Positions 11,901 through 23,600 of a stretch of 64,000 nt of DNA are shown here, piece after piece (the stretch's first letter is position 1; each line of letters starts with the position of its first letter). The translations under genes and the position numbers were made by a program. The DNA comes from Heterotrichella gracilis (Eukaryota > Sar > Xanthophyceae > Tribonematales > Xanthonemataceae). The notes under the pieces are model-generated. The model was not told where the DNA came from. It saw nothing but the letters and a program-made list of their open reading frames with translations, and searched no databases. The stretch covers positions 62,001 to 126,000 of the forward strand of contig JAULBX010027827.1 of NCBI GenBank assembly GCA_032358255.1, in the 5' to 3' direction.

Positions 11901-13293
11901 CGTTATTTCCAGCACATTCTCACGCATGGTGCAGTACACCCTCAGACCCTAAACCTAAAACCGTAAACCCCTAACCGCACCTTCCCATCCGCCATGACCG
12001 CCGTTATCCCCAGCACATTCTCACGCATGGTGCCGTAACGCACGGCGTTGGTGCCGGACGCCCTGCATGACAAAGCCAAGGGTTGTAAATATAATGCATA
12101 TAAATTAAAAATGGGTTTTGAAAGAAAGCCAAAATAGATAAAATAAAAAGTAATACTGCGTATATATTCATAAAATGACAATGTATTCACCTCAGTCTCG
12201 ACACATACCATTTGTACGCAGGGTTTTGTGACATTCGGCATCCCAACCTACCCACCCACACCCACCCACCCACCCAACCCAGACCCTCCCCCCACCCACC
12301 TTGTGGCCGTCATCCCCCCCAGCGTCGCATGTGCCCCTGGGTCCACAGGGAAGAACAGGCCGGCATCCCGCAGGTGCTCGTTCAGCTGCTGGCGGGTCAC
12401 CCCAGCCTCCACCCGGCAGTCCATGTCCTCGGAATTCACCTGTGGTGCGTGCGTGCATAGTCAAATGATCAACAAGTGAAATTTAAAAGAAACATGTTTA
12501 CAGCAGTTGAGATTTGCTGCTGCCAAGTCACATCAGCCTCCATCCAGGAGGGTGGCACATATTGGGAGTGAAAATTTGATGGGTAGCATCTACGTGCCTT
12601 CACACGGTCTCCTGCCAAGGGTAAAGTAATAAACTAATAATATGACTACTTATCATCATATTACCCTTGTCCCATAGGGATTCCGGCTTGGGGTAGGTGG
12701 ATCGAGCACAGGTTAGCCATATTAGGATCAGGATTCAGGTGTCCACTACCATGACGCAGGATCCATTGATGTTGCACCCTACCTCCAATATGCGCGTCAT
12801 GTTCGACAGGTCCATGCACACGCCCCCCTGCACCGCAGCTATGTGGCCCTCAAGGGAGGTGCCGGCGCCAAAGGGGATGACGGGGGTGCGGGTGCGCGCG
12901 CAGGCGGAGACAACCTGCAGCAAGGAAACCAGTCGGGAATGCATGGTAACCCTCCAGAAGTATTAGATTTGCCGTTTAGTGTCATGGCGGCCAAATCCTA
13001 AACCCTAACCCTAAACCATGATTAGATTTGGTCAGTGGCATGGTCAAGCACACGTGCCAAATGATACTTGACCCAGCCACTGTAATCACTCTATGTTTGC
13101 ATGCTGCAAGACCCGTTATACCCTAACCCTTGAAGAAAAACCCTGCCTGTACCTTTGACACCTCCTCGGTTGTCTGTGGGAAGACCACTGCTGCGGGCGG
13201 GATGGTGGGGTGGTATGACTCGTCCTTGCCATGTGACTGCAGCACTGAGCTGTTGGTGCTCAGCCGGTCGCCCACTGCCGACCTCAGGTCATC
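8951..13293 (-). CDS. D-lactate dehydrogenase, FAD-linked (LDHD/DLD type), N-terminal exon not resolved
   Basis: Exons: 13293-13153, 12914-12783, 12439-12300, 12062-11981, 11667-11500, 11169-10993, 10435-10220, 9809-9650, 9114-8951 (TAG). Phases agree throughout and give 459 residues. The order of motifs fits mitochondrial D-lactate dehydrogenase: [11 protein letters not shown] and [11 protein letters not shown] in the FAD-binding (PCMH) half, [12 protein letters not shown], then [18 protein letters not shown] and [11 protein letters not shown] in the C-terminal half. The enzyme oxidises D-lactate and related 2-hydroxyacids and passes electrons on to cytochrome c or quinone. The start and transit peptide must lie upstream, before the divergent lipase gene. 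Glycolate dehydrogenase-like activity cannot be excluded. Its introns contain many partial exon copies. Confidence 0.85.
9238..9311 (-). repeat. echo of the D-lactate dehydrogenase last exon start
   Basis: This intronic segment repeats, with many changes, the first part of the true last exon (9114 downward), including its splice acceptor. It can still be read as [14 protein letters not shown] before losing resemblance. It lies about 190 bases upstream of the real exon start and is probably not translated. Confidence 0.75.
9437..9580 (-). repeat. two echoes of the donor end of the GHVGDGNFH exon
   Basis: The segment at 9531-9580 closely repeats the real exon end and donor at 9647-9696. A weaker copy lies at 9437-9486. 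Between them are fragments reading TAGGGTTT, a telomere-like motif. Confidence 0.65.
10586..10624 (-). repeat. echo of the FGGSDFQ-encoding segment
   Basis: The minus strand can be read as [10 protein letters not shown]. The real exon (10435-10220) encodes [10 protein letters not shown]. The echo lies about 190 bases upstream of that part of the exon, inside the preceding intron. Confidence 0.6.
10724..10943 (-). repeat. two echoes of an exon 3' end and donor in the D-lactate dehydrogenase gene
   Basis: The real exon end at 10993-11057 encodes [19 protein letters not shown] and is followed by a GT donor. Copies of this end, including the donor, occur at 10882-10943 and 10724-10793. The spacers contain runs of CCCTAAACC and CCCTAACCC. 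Splicing could in principle use these extra donors. Confidence 0.75.
11306..11382 (-). repeat. echo of the [16 protein letters not shown] exon start with its acceptor
   Basis: The segment reads as [16 protein letters not shown] on the minus strand and is preceded by an acceptor-like CAG. It sits about 210 bases upstream of the real exon start (11169) and is followed by TTTAGGG-type DNA at about 11270-11300. Confidence 0.75.
11877..11939 (-). repeat. echo of the [17 protein letters not shown] exon end
   Basis: This is a degenerate copy of the real exon end at 11981-12035, located just downstream in the intron. It is separated from the real exon by a stretch reading CCCTAAACCTAAAACC. Confidence 0.75.
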
Positions 13294-14699
13294 CTATCAA
13301 GGTGAGATTCCCAAATTTAGGGTTTAAGGTTAGGGTACAGTTCGGAAAGTAGGCAACGCCTTGATGGCAATTGCAGTGTGGAGTGGAGTGACTGCAATCC
13401 AGCAAATGCGCTTTCTGGAGACTAAAAGGAAAGCGACCTGTGCATCCTTGGAGCTGTCTTGCAAGTCACTAAGAACATCAAGGTCTGCACGGTTGGTTTG
13501 TGACCCACCCCAATATGCATGCATAAGTGTTTCGATGAGCAGGCAATTCTCCTACAATGTGGTCAAGAGGTTGAATGTGCACTGCCAAACGTTGAACATA
13601 CCTCTAGTAAAGCAGGAAGTGCCGAGAAAGGCCTGGCTGGCAGTAGCAAGGGTGCAAGCCCAGAGCACCTTGACCTGGCATGTAAAAAAATGCCTTGCAT
13701 TGCACCTTCACCTGAGCGTGACTAGGGGCAGCAACTCATTGTGGTCAAACTAGAATAACTTGAGAGTTCAATTCCTCCCCATATTAACACGGACTGGCAT
13801 CCACATGGGGATTTGTGACCAACATTGCTCATGTGGGTTGTCTGCAGCATGCGCCTATGGAAAACGCATGCTGGGGCGAAGTTTGTGCGACGCTGGAAAG
13901 TACGGCACCATCGGATAGCGGGCAGCCAGCTTCGCCGGCGTTAGCTTTGTCTTGGATGGCCCCCTCGAACCTTTATTCATATGATAAGGTCTACCGTTTT
14001 TCCAGGGCTTCCGCCTTTACTTAACCCTCGACTAATAGTCTCCGAGGGAGCAGATGTGTACAACTCCTCGCACAGGCGGCGGTGCTGCAAACGCTAAGAT
14101 AGCTGGTGCTTGGTCGTTCGTTGGAAAACAAGAAATCTCCAATTGAAGCATTTGGAAGAACTCAGATGCATGCACCACGCCCACATGTGTATGCTCCTCG
14201 CCAACTTGTACATCACCCCTCCAAGGTAAGGTTACCCGTCGTGGGCATGCGCCATCGTTGAGCCACGGTCTGGCTTGCAGCAAGCGGCCAGCCTTGAGCG
14301 CTTGTGGGCAGCCTTCTGGTACAGTCGTGACCCATCCTGAGTAGGATGCATGCATGCTGCGCCGTGCTCTGCGCCCATCAACTCCCAACACCCGTATCGT
14401 TTTTGAAACTGTGTGACATACTTGGGTCTTTACACGTTTTGTTGGGCTTGGGTGTCTCGGGGCAGACCTTTGCACACTGGCATCACTGCATGGCGCTCGT
14501 ATGGCGTGTGCCGTCACCCCTCTCAGCTTCCTCGCGACTCCTGTCCTTTTCTGCTGCTGCATCGAAACCGTGCTGGTCGACGCTTTTGCCGATGCAGGAC
14601 AGTGTAGTTTCTACGGAGTGAATGCAGTGAGTGCCTGTCTGGCACAGGGTGGCTACTCTTCAGACAGACAAAAACCGTAAACGGTTCCAAAGCAAGACC
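13294..14699. other. divergent intergenic region, likely holding the missing D-lactate dehydrogenase first exon
   Basis: This lies between two head-to-head genes and must contain both promoters. The D-lactate dehydrogenase still needs a start codon and transit peptide here, but no single open segment on the minus strand is convincing. Several short open frames occur at 13330-14600 on both strands without recognisable motifs. Confidence 0.4.
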
Positions 14700-17600
14700 A
14701 TGGATGACGGCACTCGCGGCCCCGTGATAGCCAAGCTCTCCGAGGCATTCACGTGGGCAATCAAGGGGTACAAGCCCGTGTGTGGCGTCCTGGGAGGCAA
14801 CTCCACTTTTCTGAAAGGTGTGTGGAAAGTAGGCTGAATGGAACTGTGGCGTGGTACAGCCGATGTGCAAGTGGAATATCTAGGCCAGCTCCCTTTTGGC
14901 CTTACCCATATGTGAGCCAAATATCGTGTGCTCCTGACACCTCCTGGGTTCAGGGCCCTGTGGAGCCAACAAGCATGTGCGTCTCCTTCCTTTTGCAGGG
15001 CCGCCCATCAAGGATGGGGTCTCGCTGTCCCATGTGCATGTGGCGTGGTTTGAGCAAGAGGCGCAGCTGGTCCTGGCCTTCAAGGTGGGGCCTTGCGGAA
15101 ACCTAAACCCGAAATCCTAAGCAACGGCCACCAGTACCCGGGTTATTACCTCTACCATAAACCCTAAACCCCAATTCCTAGGGCAAGCCTGCGCGCCAGA
15201 TAGTATTTCTCCCACCAGCACTTTCATGTTGTCCGCCTTTCATGCACTGGTGCCCATCGTTAAAATAGCTCTTGAAACTGTACAGCTGCGGAAATATTTT
15301 TGGAATTCCTGAGTATCTGCTTGTATGCCAGGTGGCGTTTGATGGCAGCTGGGACCCTGTGGACCTCAGCGGTGCCCGCCGCCCAGCATTCCTGGCACCA
15401 TACGCACCAGAGGCGCTGGTGTCAGACTACTTCCTCACGCACTTTGAAGGTGCGCCAACTTTTATGCCTTGTGTAGGGTCTAGGGTTTAGGGTTTGACTC
15501 TTCCTCACGCACTTTTAAGGAAGTAGTGCGAGACCACCCCACGCCATCCCACGCCACCGCACCTCCCCAGCCCACCTCACGTACCCACCCCACCCCCTGC
15601 AGGCATGCTGGCCGGCAGCGCCGCCGGCCCCGACCTGGCCAGCGCCATCGACGGGGTGACACGTGGCGCAGTCCCCCGCCGCATCGTCAGCACCGGCTAC
15701 TGCATGGGGGGCTGCCTGGCCACGCTGGCTGCACCCTGGCTGGCTGTGTGCTTCCCCACCAGCGACATCCGCTGCGTCACCTTTGGCTCACCCAAGTGAG
15801 TGGGATGGGGGGTGGAGGGGGGTTGGAGGGGAGGTTGTGGGGGGGACACGAGAGGGGGTGAAGGCGAGATGCATTTCCAAGCGCAGACACTTGCTGCGTC
15901 ACCTTGGAACCATCCAGTTGAGGGGCTGTGTGCTTCCCCGCCAGCGACATCTGCTGCGTCACCTTTGGTTAACCCAAGTGAGTGGGGTGTATGTGTGTGT
16001 AGAGGTGTGGAAGGGGGGGCTAGGGTGGGGAATGGGACGCGGGGGTTATGGTCAAATGCATGCCAGATACAGGCATACGCTGCGTCACCTTTGGGTCACC
16101 CAAGTGAGTGGGGGTGGGGGGGCTAAGGGGTTGTGGAGGGGGGAGATTTCATGCATTTCAATTACAGACATGGGTTGTGTGCTTCCCCGCCACTGACATC
16201 CGCTGTGTCGTTGGGTTGTCCGAGTTAGGGGCAGGGGGGGGGGTGGATCGGGAAAGGGGTGGGGGGCTGGGGGTTGGGGGGAGCTGATGGGTGGGACGGG
16301 ACATGGGGGTTAAATGAGGTGTATCTCTACCACCAACATCCGCTGCGTTACCTTTTGCCACCCAAGTGAGGGGCAGGGGGTGCGACAGAAAAGGGAGTAG
16401 AGGTTGTATGCATGTCCAATACAGACATGCGCTGCGTCATATTTGGGCCACTCAAGTAAGGGGCAGGGGGGATGGGGAGGAGGGTTGGGGGCTAAAGGGA
16501 TGGGACGGGAGGTGAGGTAAAAAGCTAGATTAGGGATGTAAGGGGTAAACCAGGAGTCCAATCTCTGAGCCCCGCCGCAGTACCCCGATCCATCCCTGCA
16601 AGCCCCTGCCCAGCGCTTCTGCTGCCCAAACGTGACGTAGTCAATGTCAATGCTTGAGATGCATGTATGCCAGGTATGTCATCCCCTGGCTAGATGCGCC
16701 TCAAGCACCAACGCTCGCTCTGCCACGTTTGGGCAGCCCAAGCGATGGGCAGGGGGCTGCAGGGGGTGGATTGGGGTACTGGAAGGAGGCTCAAAATGGA
16801 TGCACCCTGCCACACGTCTGGGTCCCTTCAGTGAGGGGCAGCGTGTGCAGGGGAGGTTGGTAGATACAGGTTGCATGCTGTGCGCGGCATGGAGGGACAT
16901 GCTGTTGCATGGGCAGTGTGAGGTGCTAGAGTTTTGCACGACTTTCATGTATAGGAGCCCTGACGAGGTGCTTTTGGAGGTGCAAAGCAGCATGTATGCA
17001 TGCTCAAGTGGTCTGGGTGGGAGACTGAATGCATGATGTTTGGCTTTGCCACATGTCGAGCGTTGAGTCTCCTACCTGTTCCACATGCGCATGCATGCAG
17101 GATGCTGTGTACACCCACACCACACCAGTGGGGTTCCTAAACAAGCTTTGCTCTAGAATCATAAGCTGAACACCGGTGGGTTCTCAAACAAACCTAGCCT
17201 CAGAACCTAAACCCTAATACACCGGTGGGGTTCCCAAACAAGCCTAGCCCTAGCCCTAACCCTAAACATTGGTGGGGACCCTGGCACTCAGCGGTGTGCA
17301 TGTGGTGCTGCTGACCTTTGCCACTGGCCAGTCATGCACACCCAACACGCCCTTATATCCCGATGCCTCCCCTACCCTCTTGAGCCTACAGTTCTTGATG
17401 CCTTCCCTGCACTCTTGAGCCTGCAGTTGGAAACGCAGAGTAAAGATTGCCTTTATCTTTTGAGTCTAAACCCCAAATCCTGAATACAAACATTGACCTC
17501 TCACCCTACCATAGCGTCAGCAATGCTGAGTTTGACTACATATGCCATTGGCTGCTCTTTCTGAGCTTCATTCTGTACCCTAGGCTGAAACCTTGACCTA

Positions 17601-20600
17601 GACCCTAGAGCACAAATCCTAACGTAGGGTCCGCAACGTCCCCTTCAAAGTGCAGCAATTGGTGGCTGGCCAGCCGTAAATTGCTGCCCTTCGCAGGGAA
17701 CGTTGCGGACTCTACACTAGGATCTGTGTTTTAAGTCTGGATCAAGGTGTCTCTGAGCTGCACCGCACCCCCTAAACCCTGAAGTGCAAATCCTACTCCC
17801 CCAAACCCTACCGCAGAGTGGGAAACGCTGAGTTGAACCGCATCTTTCGCCGGCTGGTGGCCCTGAGCTATACCCCACTCCCCAAACCCTAAATTCAAAC
17901 CCTAACCCCCCAAACCCTACCGCAGGGTTGGCAACCCTGAGTTCAACTGTATCGTCCGCTGGCTGGTGGCCCTGAGCTACAATGCAGTGCCCGAGAAACC
18001 CTGCCAGCTGGCAAAGCAATGTTACGCTAAAACCCTAAACCCCAACTACTGTAGGGTCACGAACGCTGCCTTCAAGCATGAGCTACGCTGGCTGTCTCCC
18101 TGACCTATATTTCAAACCCTAAACCCTACCGTAGGGTTGGCAACGCGGAGTTCAACCGCATCTTCCGCTGGCTGGTAGCCCTGAGCTATAACGCAGTGTA
18201 CCGCAACGATCCCGTGCCTGACAAGCCCCGCCAGCTGGCGAAGCAGTTCAAGGCGGTGCACGGATCCATCTTTTTGCACAATGGCACTGCCGAGGCCACC
18301 GCCAGGGGGGCGGGCAAGCGCGGCATGTCGGAGATTGAGGTGGGGATCCTCGGGGGTTTTGGGGTGTTTAGGGATAGGGGGGTTGTTGTGGTGGTTTTGT
18401 TGACGTGCAGGGTTTGATGAATATGGCGTGGGGATGCAAAGCATGTTCTGTGTTGCATTCAATGGGTGCGCATCGTGAGACGGATCTTGCAGTGCCTACA
18501 CTACTGTAAAGTATTCCAGACACGACTAACGACACATCATTCAGGTGTGCTGCATCACAAGTATTGTCCTCCTCCCTTGCGAACGCACTAACCCTGACCC
18601 CCTTTTTGCAGAACCATTTGCCACCTGTGTACCAGCAGTCATTGGTGGGTGACAGGGGGTATAAGTTTATAAAGTAGGGTTGAGGAGGTTACACCATGCA
18701 TGCATTGGGGTTCGGTAATTCTACCATTTACCATTGAAACTTGCCCCCTTGTGCAGGATCACCTGCCATCTGTGTACCAGCAGTCGCTGGCAGGTGCAAG
18801 GGGGTTGGTGGCATCCCTCCCCAGCCGAACAGGGAGGCTGGTGGGGCTGGTGGATCCCGAAGTGGCTGCACACACCAAGGAGCTGGCGGCAGCACAGGTG
18901 AAACCCCTTGGCAAAACCCTAGCAAAAAACTAAACCCTAATTCATTACAGAGGTTGCGGCGCACACCAAGGAGCTGGCGGCCACGCAGGTGAAAACCCTT
19001 GTCAAACCCTAGCAAAACCTTAATTTCGGACTTGCATGCCACATTAAAATGCCTTCATTGCTCAGCCCCTGTCTGAGCTATGCCCTGCCATGTGTGCCTA
19101 GGTCTGGGATTATACAGAGGTGACAGATGCTGTGGGTACCCATGGGTGCTGTCTATTATTATGTGTTCTGCAACCTTTTGAACGCAACTAAACCCTAAAC
19201 CCCAAACCCTGCAGTCCTTCAAGCGCACCGAAGACGGGGGGGTGCTCACGAATGGTCCTGGGTCCCCTGGGGCGGCCTCTTCCCGACCCAAGGGGGGCGC
19301 CATAAAGAGCCAATCCGGGAAATTGTACACCCCAATGGGGTTCTGGAGGGCCGTGGTGGGCAAGGTGCTCCGCAGGAAGGTGCAGGGGGGCAAGGGGGGA
19401 AGCGCGGATGGTGGCCCATTCACAGGGGAGGGATCGGGTGCCGACTTGGCACCAGCTGGCGATATGCACAGGGGAGGTGATGGGGGGGTACGTGCTGCAT
19501 TAATTGTGCCCCACAACATGGTTGATTTTGACCCCGCACTGTTCTCATGTGCGCACCCGCAAGGCTCCAAAACTACCACCCGAGCTGAATGACCAAAACA
19601 TATGTAATATTTAAATTTTATCTGATAAGAGTTTGTATACCATGTACGTATGATGCAAATATTATAAGTATTTTTAACCTTCGATCAGTTGGAGTTTGTC
19701 AAACCCAGGACCTTCAGTCAGCCCTTGTTCTGTCAGCGGCGGTGCAGCAGGGCAGGGGGGCAGGCGACTGGGGTGGCTATGTTAAAACAAGCGGATGAAA
19801 GTAATAAGCAAAAAATATGACAAAATGATAAACAACTGCAACGACCTCCCCATTGTGCAGGGCATTGGCGACGAGGTCGCTATCGCGTGCGGCTTTGCCC
19901 CGGGGTTTCAATCGCTTGCCCCGGGATTGGACATCAGGCAAGAGCTGACACCTCCATCCTCTCGGCCTGCGTTGATGGCTTCTGGGAGTGCGCCGGAGGC
20001 TGGTGATGCCCGTCAGGGTGGAAATGGAGTGCAATCTGACGCCCACCAGGGGGGAGGCTTGAGCCTGGATGATTTGGACCCCGGCGCATTCACCTGCTCC
20101 CTGCCCCAGCACTTCAAGGAGCTGGCTCCTGGGTTGGACATCAAGGAAGAGTTTGGAGCCCCAGCAAGCACCCAGCCTCCCCACATTGGCAAGACAGATG
20201 CCCACCAGGGGGGAGGCTTGAGCCTGGATGATTTGGACCCCGGCGCATTCACCTGCTCCCTGCCCCAGCACTTCAAGGAGCTGGCTCCTGGGTTGGACAT
20301 CAAGGAAGAGTTTGGAGCCCCAGCAAGCACCCAGCCTCCCCACATTGGCAAGACAGATGCCCACCAGGAGGGGCTGAGCCTGGATGATTTGGACCCCGGT
20401 GCATTCACCTGCTCCCTACCCCAGCACTTCAAGGAATTGGCCCCTGGGTTGGACATCAAGGAAGAGTTTTCAGCCCCTGCAAGCACCCAGCCTCCCCATG
20501 TCGCCAATGCAGATGCTCATCAGGGGGGCCTGAGCCTAGATGATTTGGACCCGGGTGCATTTGCTTGTTCCCTGCCCCAGCATTTCAAGGAACTGGCTCC

Positions 20601-23600
20601 TGGGTTGGACATCAAGGAGGAATTTGCAGCCCCAGCAAGCACCCAGCCTCTTGCAGTGCAACCTGCTTCAAATGTCCACCAAGGGGGAGGCTTGAGCCTG
20701 GATGATTTGGACCCCGGCGCATTTACCTGCTCCCTGCCCCAGCATTTCAAGGAGCTGGCTCCTGACTTGGACATCAAGGAAGAGCTTGCAGCCTCCAACC
20801 CACCCAAGCCTGCAGCCCCCCAGCCACCCCATTCTGGCGCAGTGCAGCCCGCTGCGGGTGGCCTGAGCCTGGATGATTTGGACCCCTCTGCATTTGCGTG
20901 CTCCATGCCCCAGCATTTCAAGGAGCTGTCACCCCAGCTGGATTTCGCCCAGGACCTAAATGATGTCGACGAGACCATGGCTGGGGTGGTAGAAGCAGCA
21001 GCCGCTGAGCCAGATGAGGAGGAGGGTGGGGGCGCAAATGCCGGGGGTGCACAGCCTCCCCGCATCGATGTGAATTTCGAGCACTACCAGAGGGCCACTG
21101 CAGGCATGCAGGATGACTCTGCAGGTAAGAAAATCTTACACCCTAGACCTAATCGTAAACCCTAAATGGAGGATGACTTGGCAGGTGAGTGATGGCGACG
21201 TTGCCTGTGGATTTTTAGGTTATGGGTGTTGTGGGATTGCACACACAAGTGTGTAGTGAATGGAGCCAAAGGTGTCGCCGCGCTGATGAGCTGTTGCGCC
21301 AATTGCGTTGTCTCATGCATTCCTGGATTGTGAGCAAGCAAGCTATATCCCCACTGCTCTTTTGGAACGACCAGCCCACTGTACAATGCCTTGCCAAGAC
21401 AGATATTTAGACCAATAATTACTTACATTAGGGATTGAAATCATATATACCTTTGAAAGAGACGCAGTGAACTTACGCCTTTCCCTCTGGTTGCAGAGAC
21501 GCCTCGCGTCACCGGAGGGCCGGGAAACCCTAAGATGGGTTCCCTCCTGCCAGGGGAGGTGATGATCGAGGGGCCAGGAGGGGAGGAGCACGGCCAGCTG
21601 CGCGTATCTTCAGGCAGGGCGGCCACCAACCGCCTCAACAGGACTGTGTCTGAGATTGAGAGGATCGACTCGGGCCTGGTGGCGGATATTACTGCGGGCG
21701 ATCTGGGTAAGTGGGGAACGTGCATGTGTCTGCATTACCAGAGCATATCCAAAACCGAGACAAATTTTAAGCCAGCGCAATATAAATCCTTTCAGTTTGC
21801 CACAAACCCTACCTGCTTGCGCGCCAGTCTCGCTGCTTCCTGCTTGTGCACCATAAATCCCCCCAGCTCCCCCCTTTCCATGAACCCTAAACCCTTGCCC
21901 CGTAGACCCCATGTCCCAGCTGCTGATCAATACAAGATCATTCAACCTTTGACCATAAAACCCTAAACCCCCTGTGCCCCTCAGACCCCATGTCCCAGCT
22001 GCTCATCAACGGCAAGATTCGGCAGGCCTTCACCCTGGCCACCGCAGCCTACGAGGACGAGGAGACTTTCAGGGCAGCAACGGGGGTGACGAACACGCGA
22101 TTTGTGGATGAGGCAAGGTTTGACTGCCAGGTGAGGGGATACACACACCAATGAATGACCGTAGGGTGTGTGCTCCCTGTGCAGATGTGGCAGGAGTGTT
22201 TGTTGACCTGACGGATGGGGTTTGTGCAGTTGCGGAAGGGTTTGAGCCTGAACACTAGGAATGGCGTCTTACCACGAGGGTTCTTGCGTTGACCCCAGGC
22301 GTTGACCCTAGGGTTTGTGCGCACGCAGGTGCACGTGTGCTGGCTGGATGCCGGCACTGCCATCCTGGCGTTCAGGGGCACTGAGAGTGGCCAGGACTCA
22401 ATCCAGGTGAACCATCCCAAACTTGAAAAACACACATGTGCCAAAGTAGTGATGATATATGTGTATGCACCTCCGTCACGAAATGCGCACGAGTACTTTT
22501 TTCATGAACCCTAATCCTAGGATGGCCCCGTCCTCATCCTGTGTTGCAGTGCAGCACCTTGCCCGCTTGTAACCTGGCTTGTAACAAAGCTTGCGCGTCG
22601 ATGTGCACACCGGTTCTCCAGCCTGCCATGCATTTACACCCCCACCACATTTCCCCCCTGTAGGACCTCAAATTCCTGCGCCGCCAGATTGAGTTCCTCC
22701 CCAAGCAGTTCCCAGGGGCCAAGGCCCACCTGGGATTCCTGCAGCAATTTGCCGCGGTCACCAATCCCAGCAAGCCATCCCAGCACATCGGCAATGTGCT
22801 GATGGAGCTGTCGGGAGGAAGGAAACCCTCCAGGGTTTTGTGCTGCGGCCACAGCCTGGGGGGCGCGCTGGCGACCCTAGGTAAGGGTTTTACCTGGTAA
22901 TACGATTTTGCTGAGGCAGCAATGTGAGGCACATGACTTGAAACCAAATTGAGAGGGATTTTGCTCACGCCTTGGTCCCCAAGCTCATGCATAGGACAAC
23001 TCCATCCCTGCATGTGCCTACATCCGTACCCGCACGCCTCTCGCCCCCAACGGTGGTGCATGTGGGACAGTGTTTCTCACCTTCACATTCACGCTTGGCT
23101 CATCCTCCATGGTTGAGCCCGTCTCATCCATGTGTACCCATGTTCATCCCCACGTGTACCTATTTTTTTAATGTGTTTTCTCACAAGTATATCCATTCTT
23201 CAATGCGCTGCATCCCCCCAAGGGTACCCACGTTTGAATGTGTTTCATCCCCCCCCCTTGCAGCCGCCGCCTGGGCTGCAGTTGAGTACCCCGCTGCCGA
23301 CGTGCGCTGCATCACCTTTGGTTCCCCCAGGGTGGGCAACCGCAAGTTCAAGCACGCATTCCACACACTGGTGGGGACCAGCTTCAGGGTGGTGCATGGG
23401 GGGGACCCGGTGCCAAATGTGCCACCGGCGTGGAGGTGGGTTTAAATGTTTGGTTGGGGTTGGGGTGGGTCGTGGTGTGTGTGTGGGAGCCGGGTCTGTG
23501 GTGCTATTGGGGTGTTGCTTGTGCCATGCTATTGCTTCACAAATCAAAATGCATGCCATCACGCGATCTGCACAAAAATGCATGCCATCATAGTTGCAAG

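Noticed and set aside
13770-13795. GAGTTCAATTCCTC, resembling a tRNA T-arm
   Set aside because: The stem does not pair properly and no acceptor or anticodon arm is found at the right distance. The same applies to similar strings near 42520 and 44860.
13815-14562. Open frames in the divergent region as the missing D-lactate dehydrogenase N-terminus
   Set aside because: None joins in phase to the exon at 13293 with a clear donor and a convincing transit peptide.
16000-17000. Clustered direct repeats as a CRISPR-like array
   Set aside because: The repeats are degenerate copies of an exon border in a eukaryotic intron. Spacers are irregular and no cas gene is present.
20013-21065. Long minus-strand open frames with repeats (C-W-G-R-E-Q-V-N type)
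   Set aside because: They are the reverse shadow of the in-frame linker repeats of the lipase gene, which has splice sites and domain continuity on the plus strand.
10790-22000. CCCTAAA/TTTAGGG tracts suggesting a chromosome end
   Set aside because: The tracts are short, scattered, in both orientations and inside introns of genes that continue on both sides, so they are interstitial.
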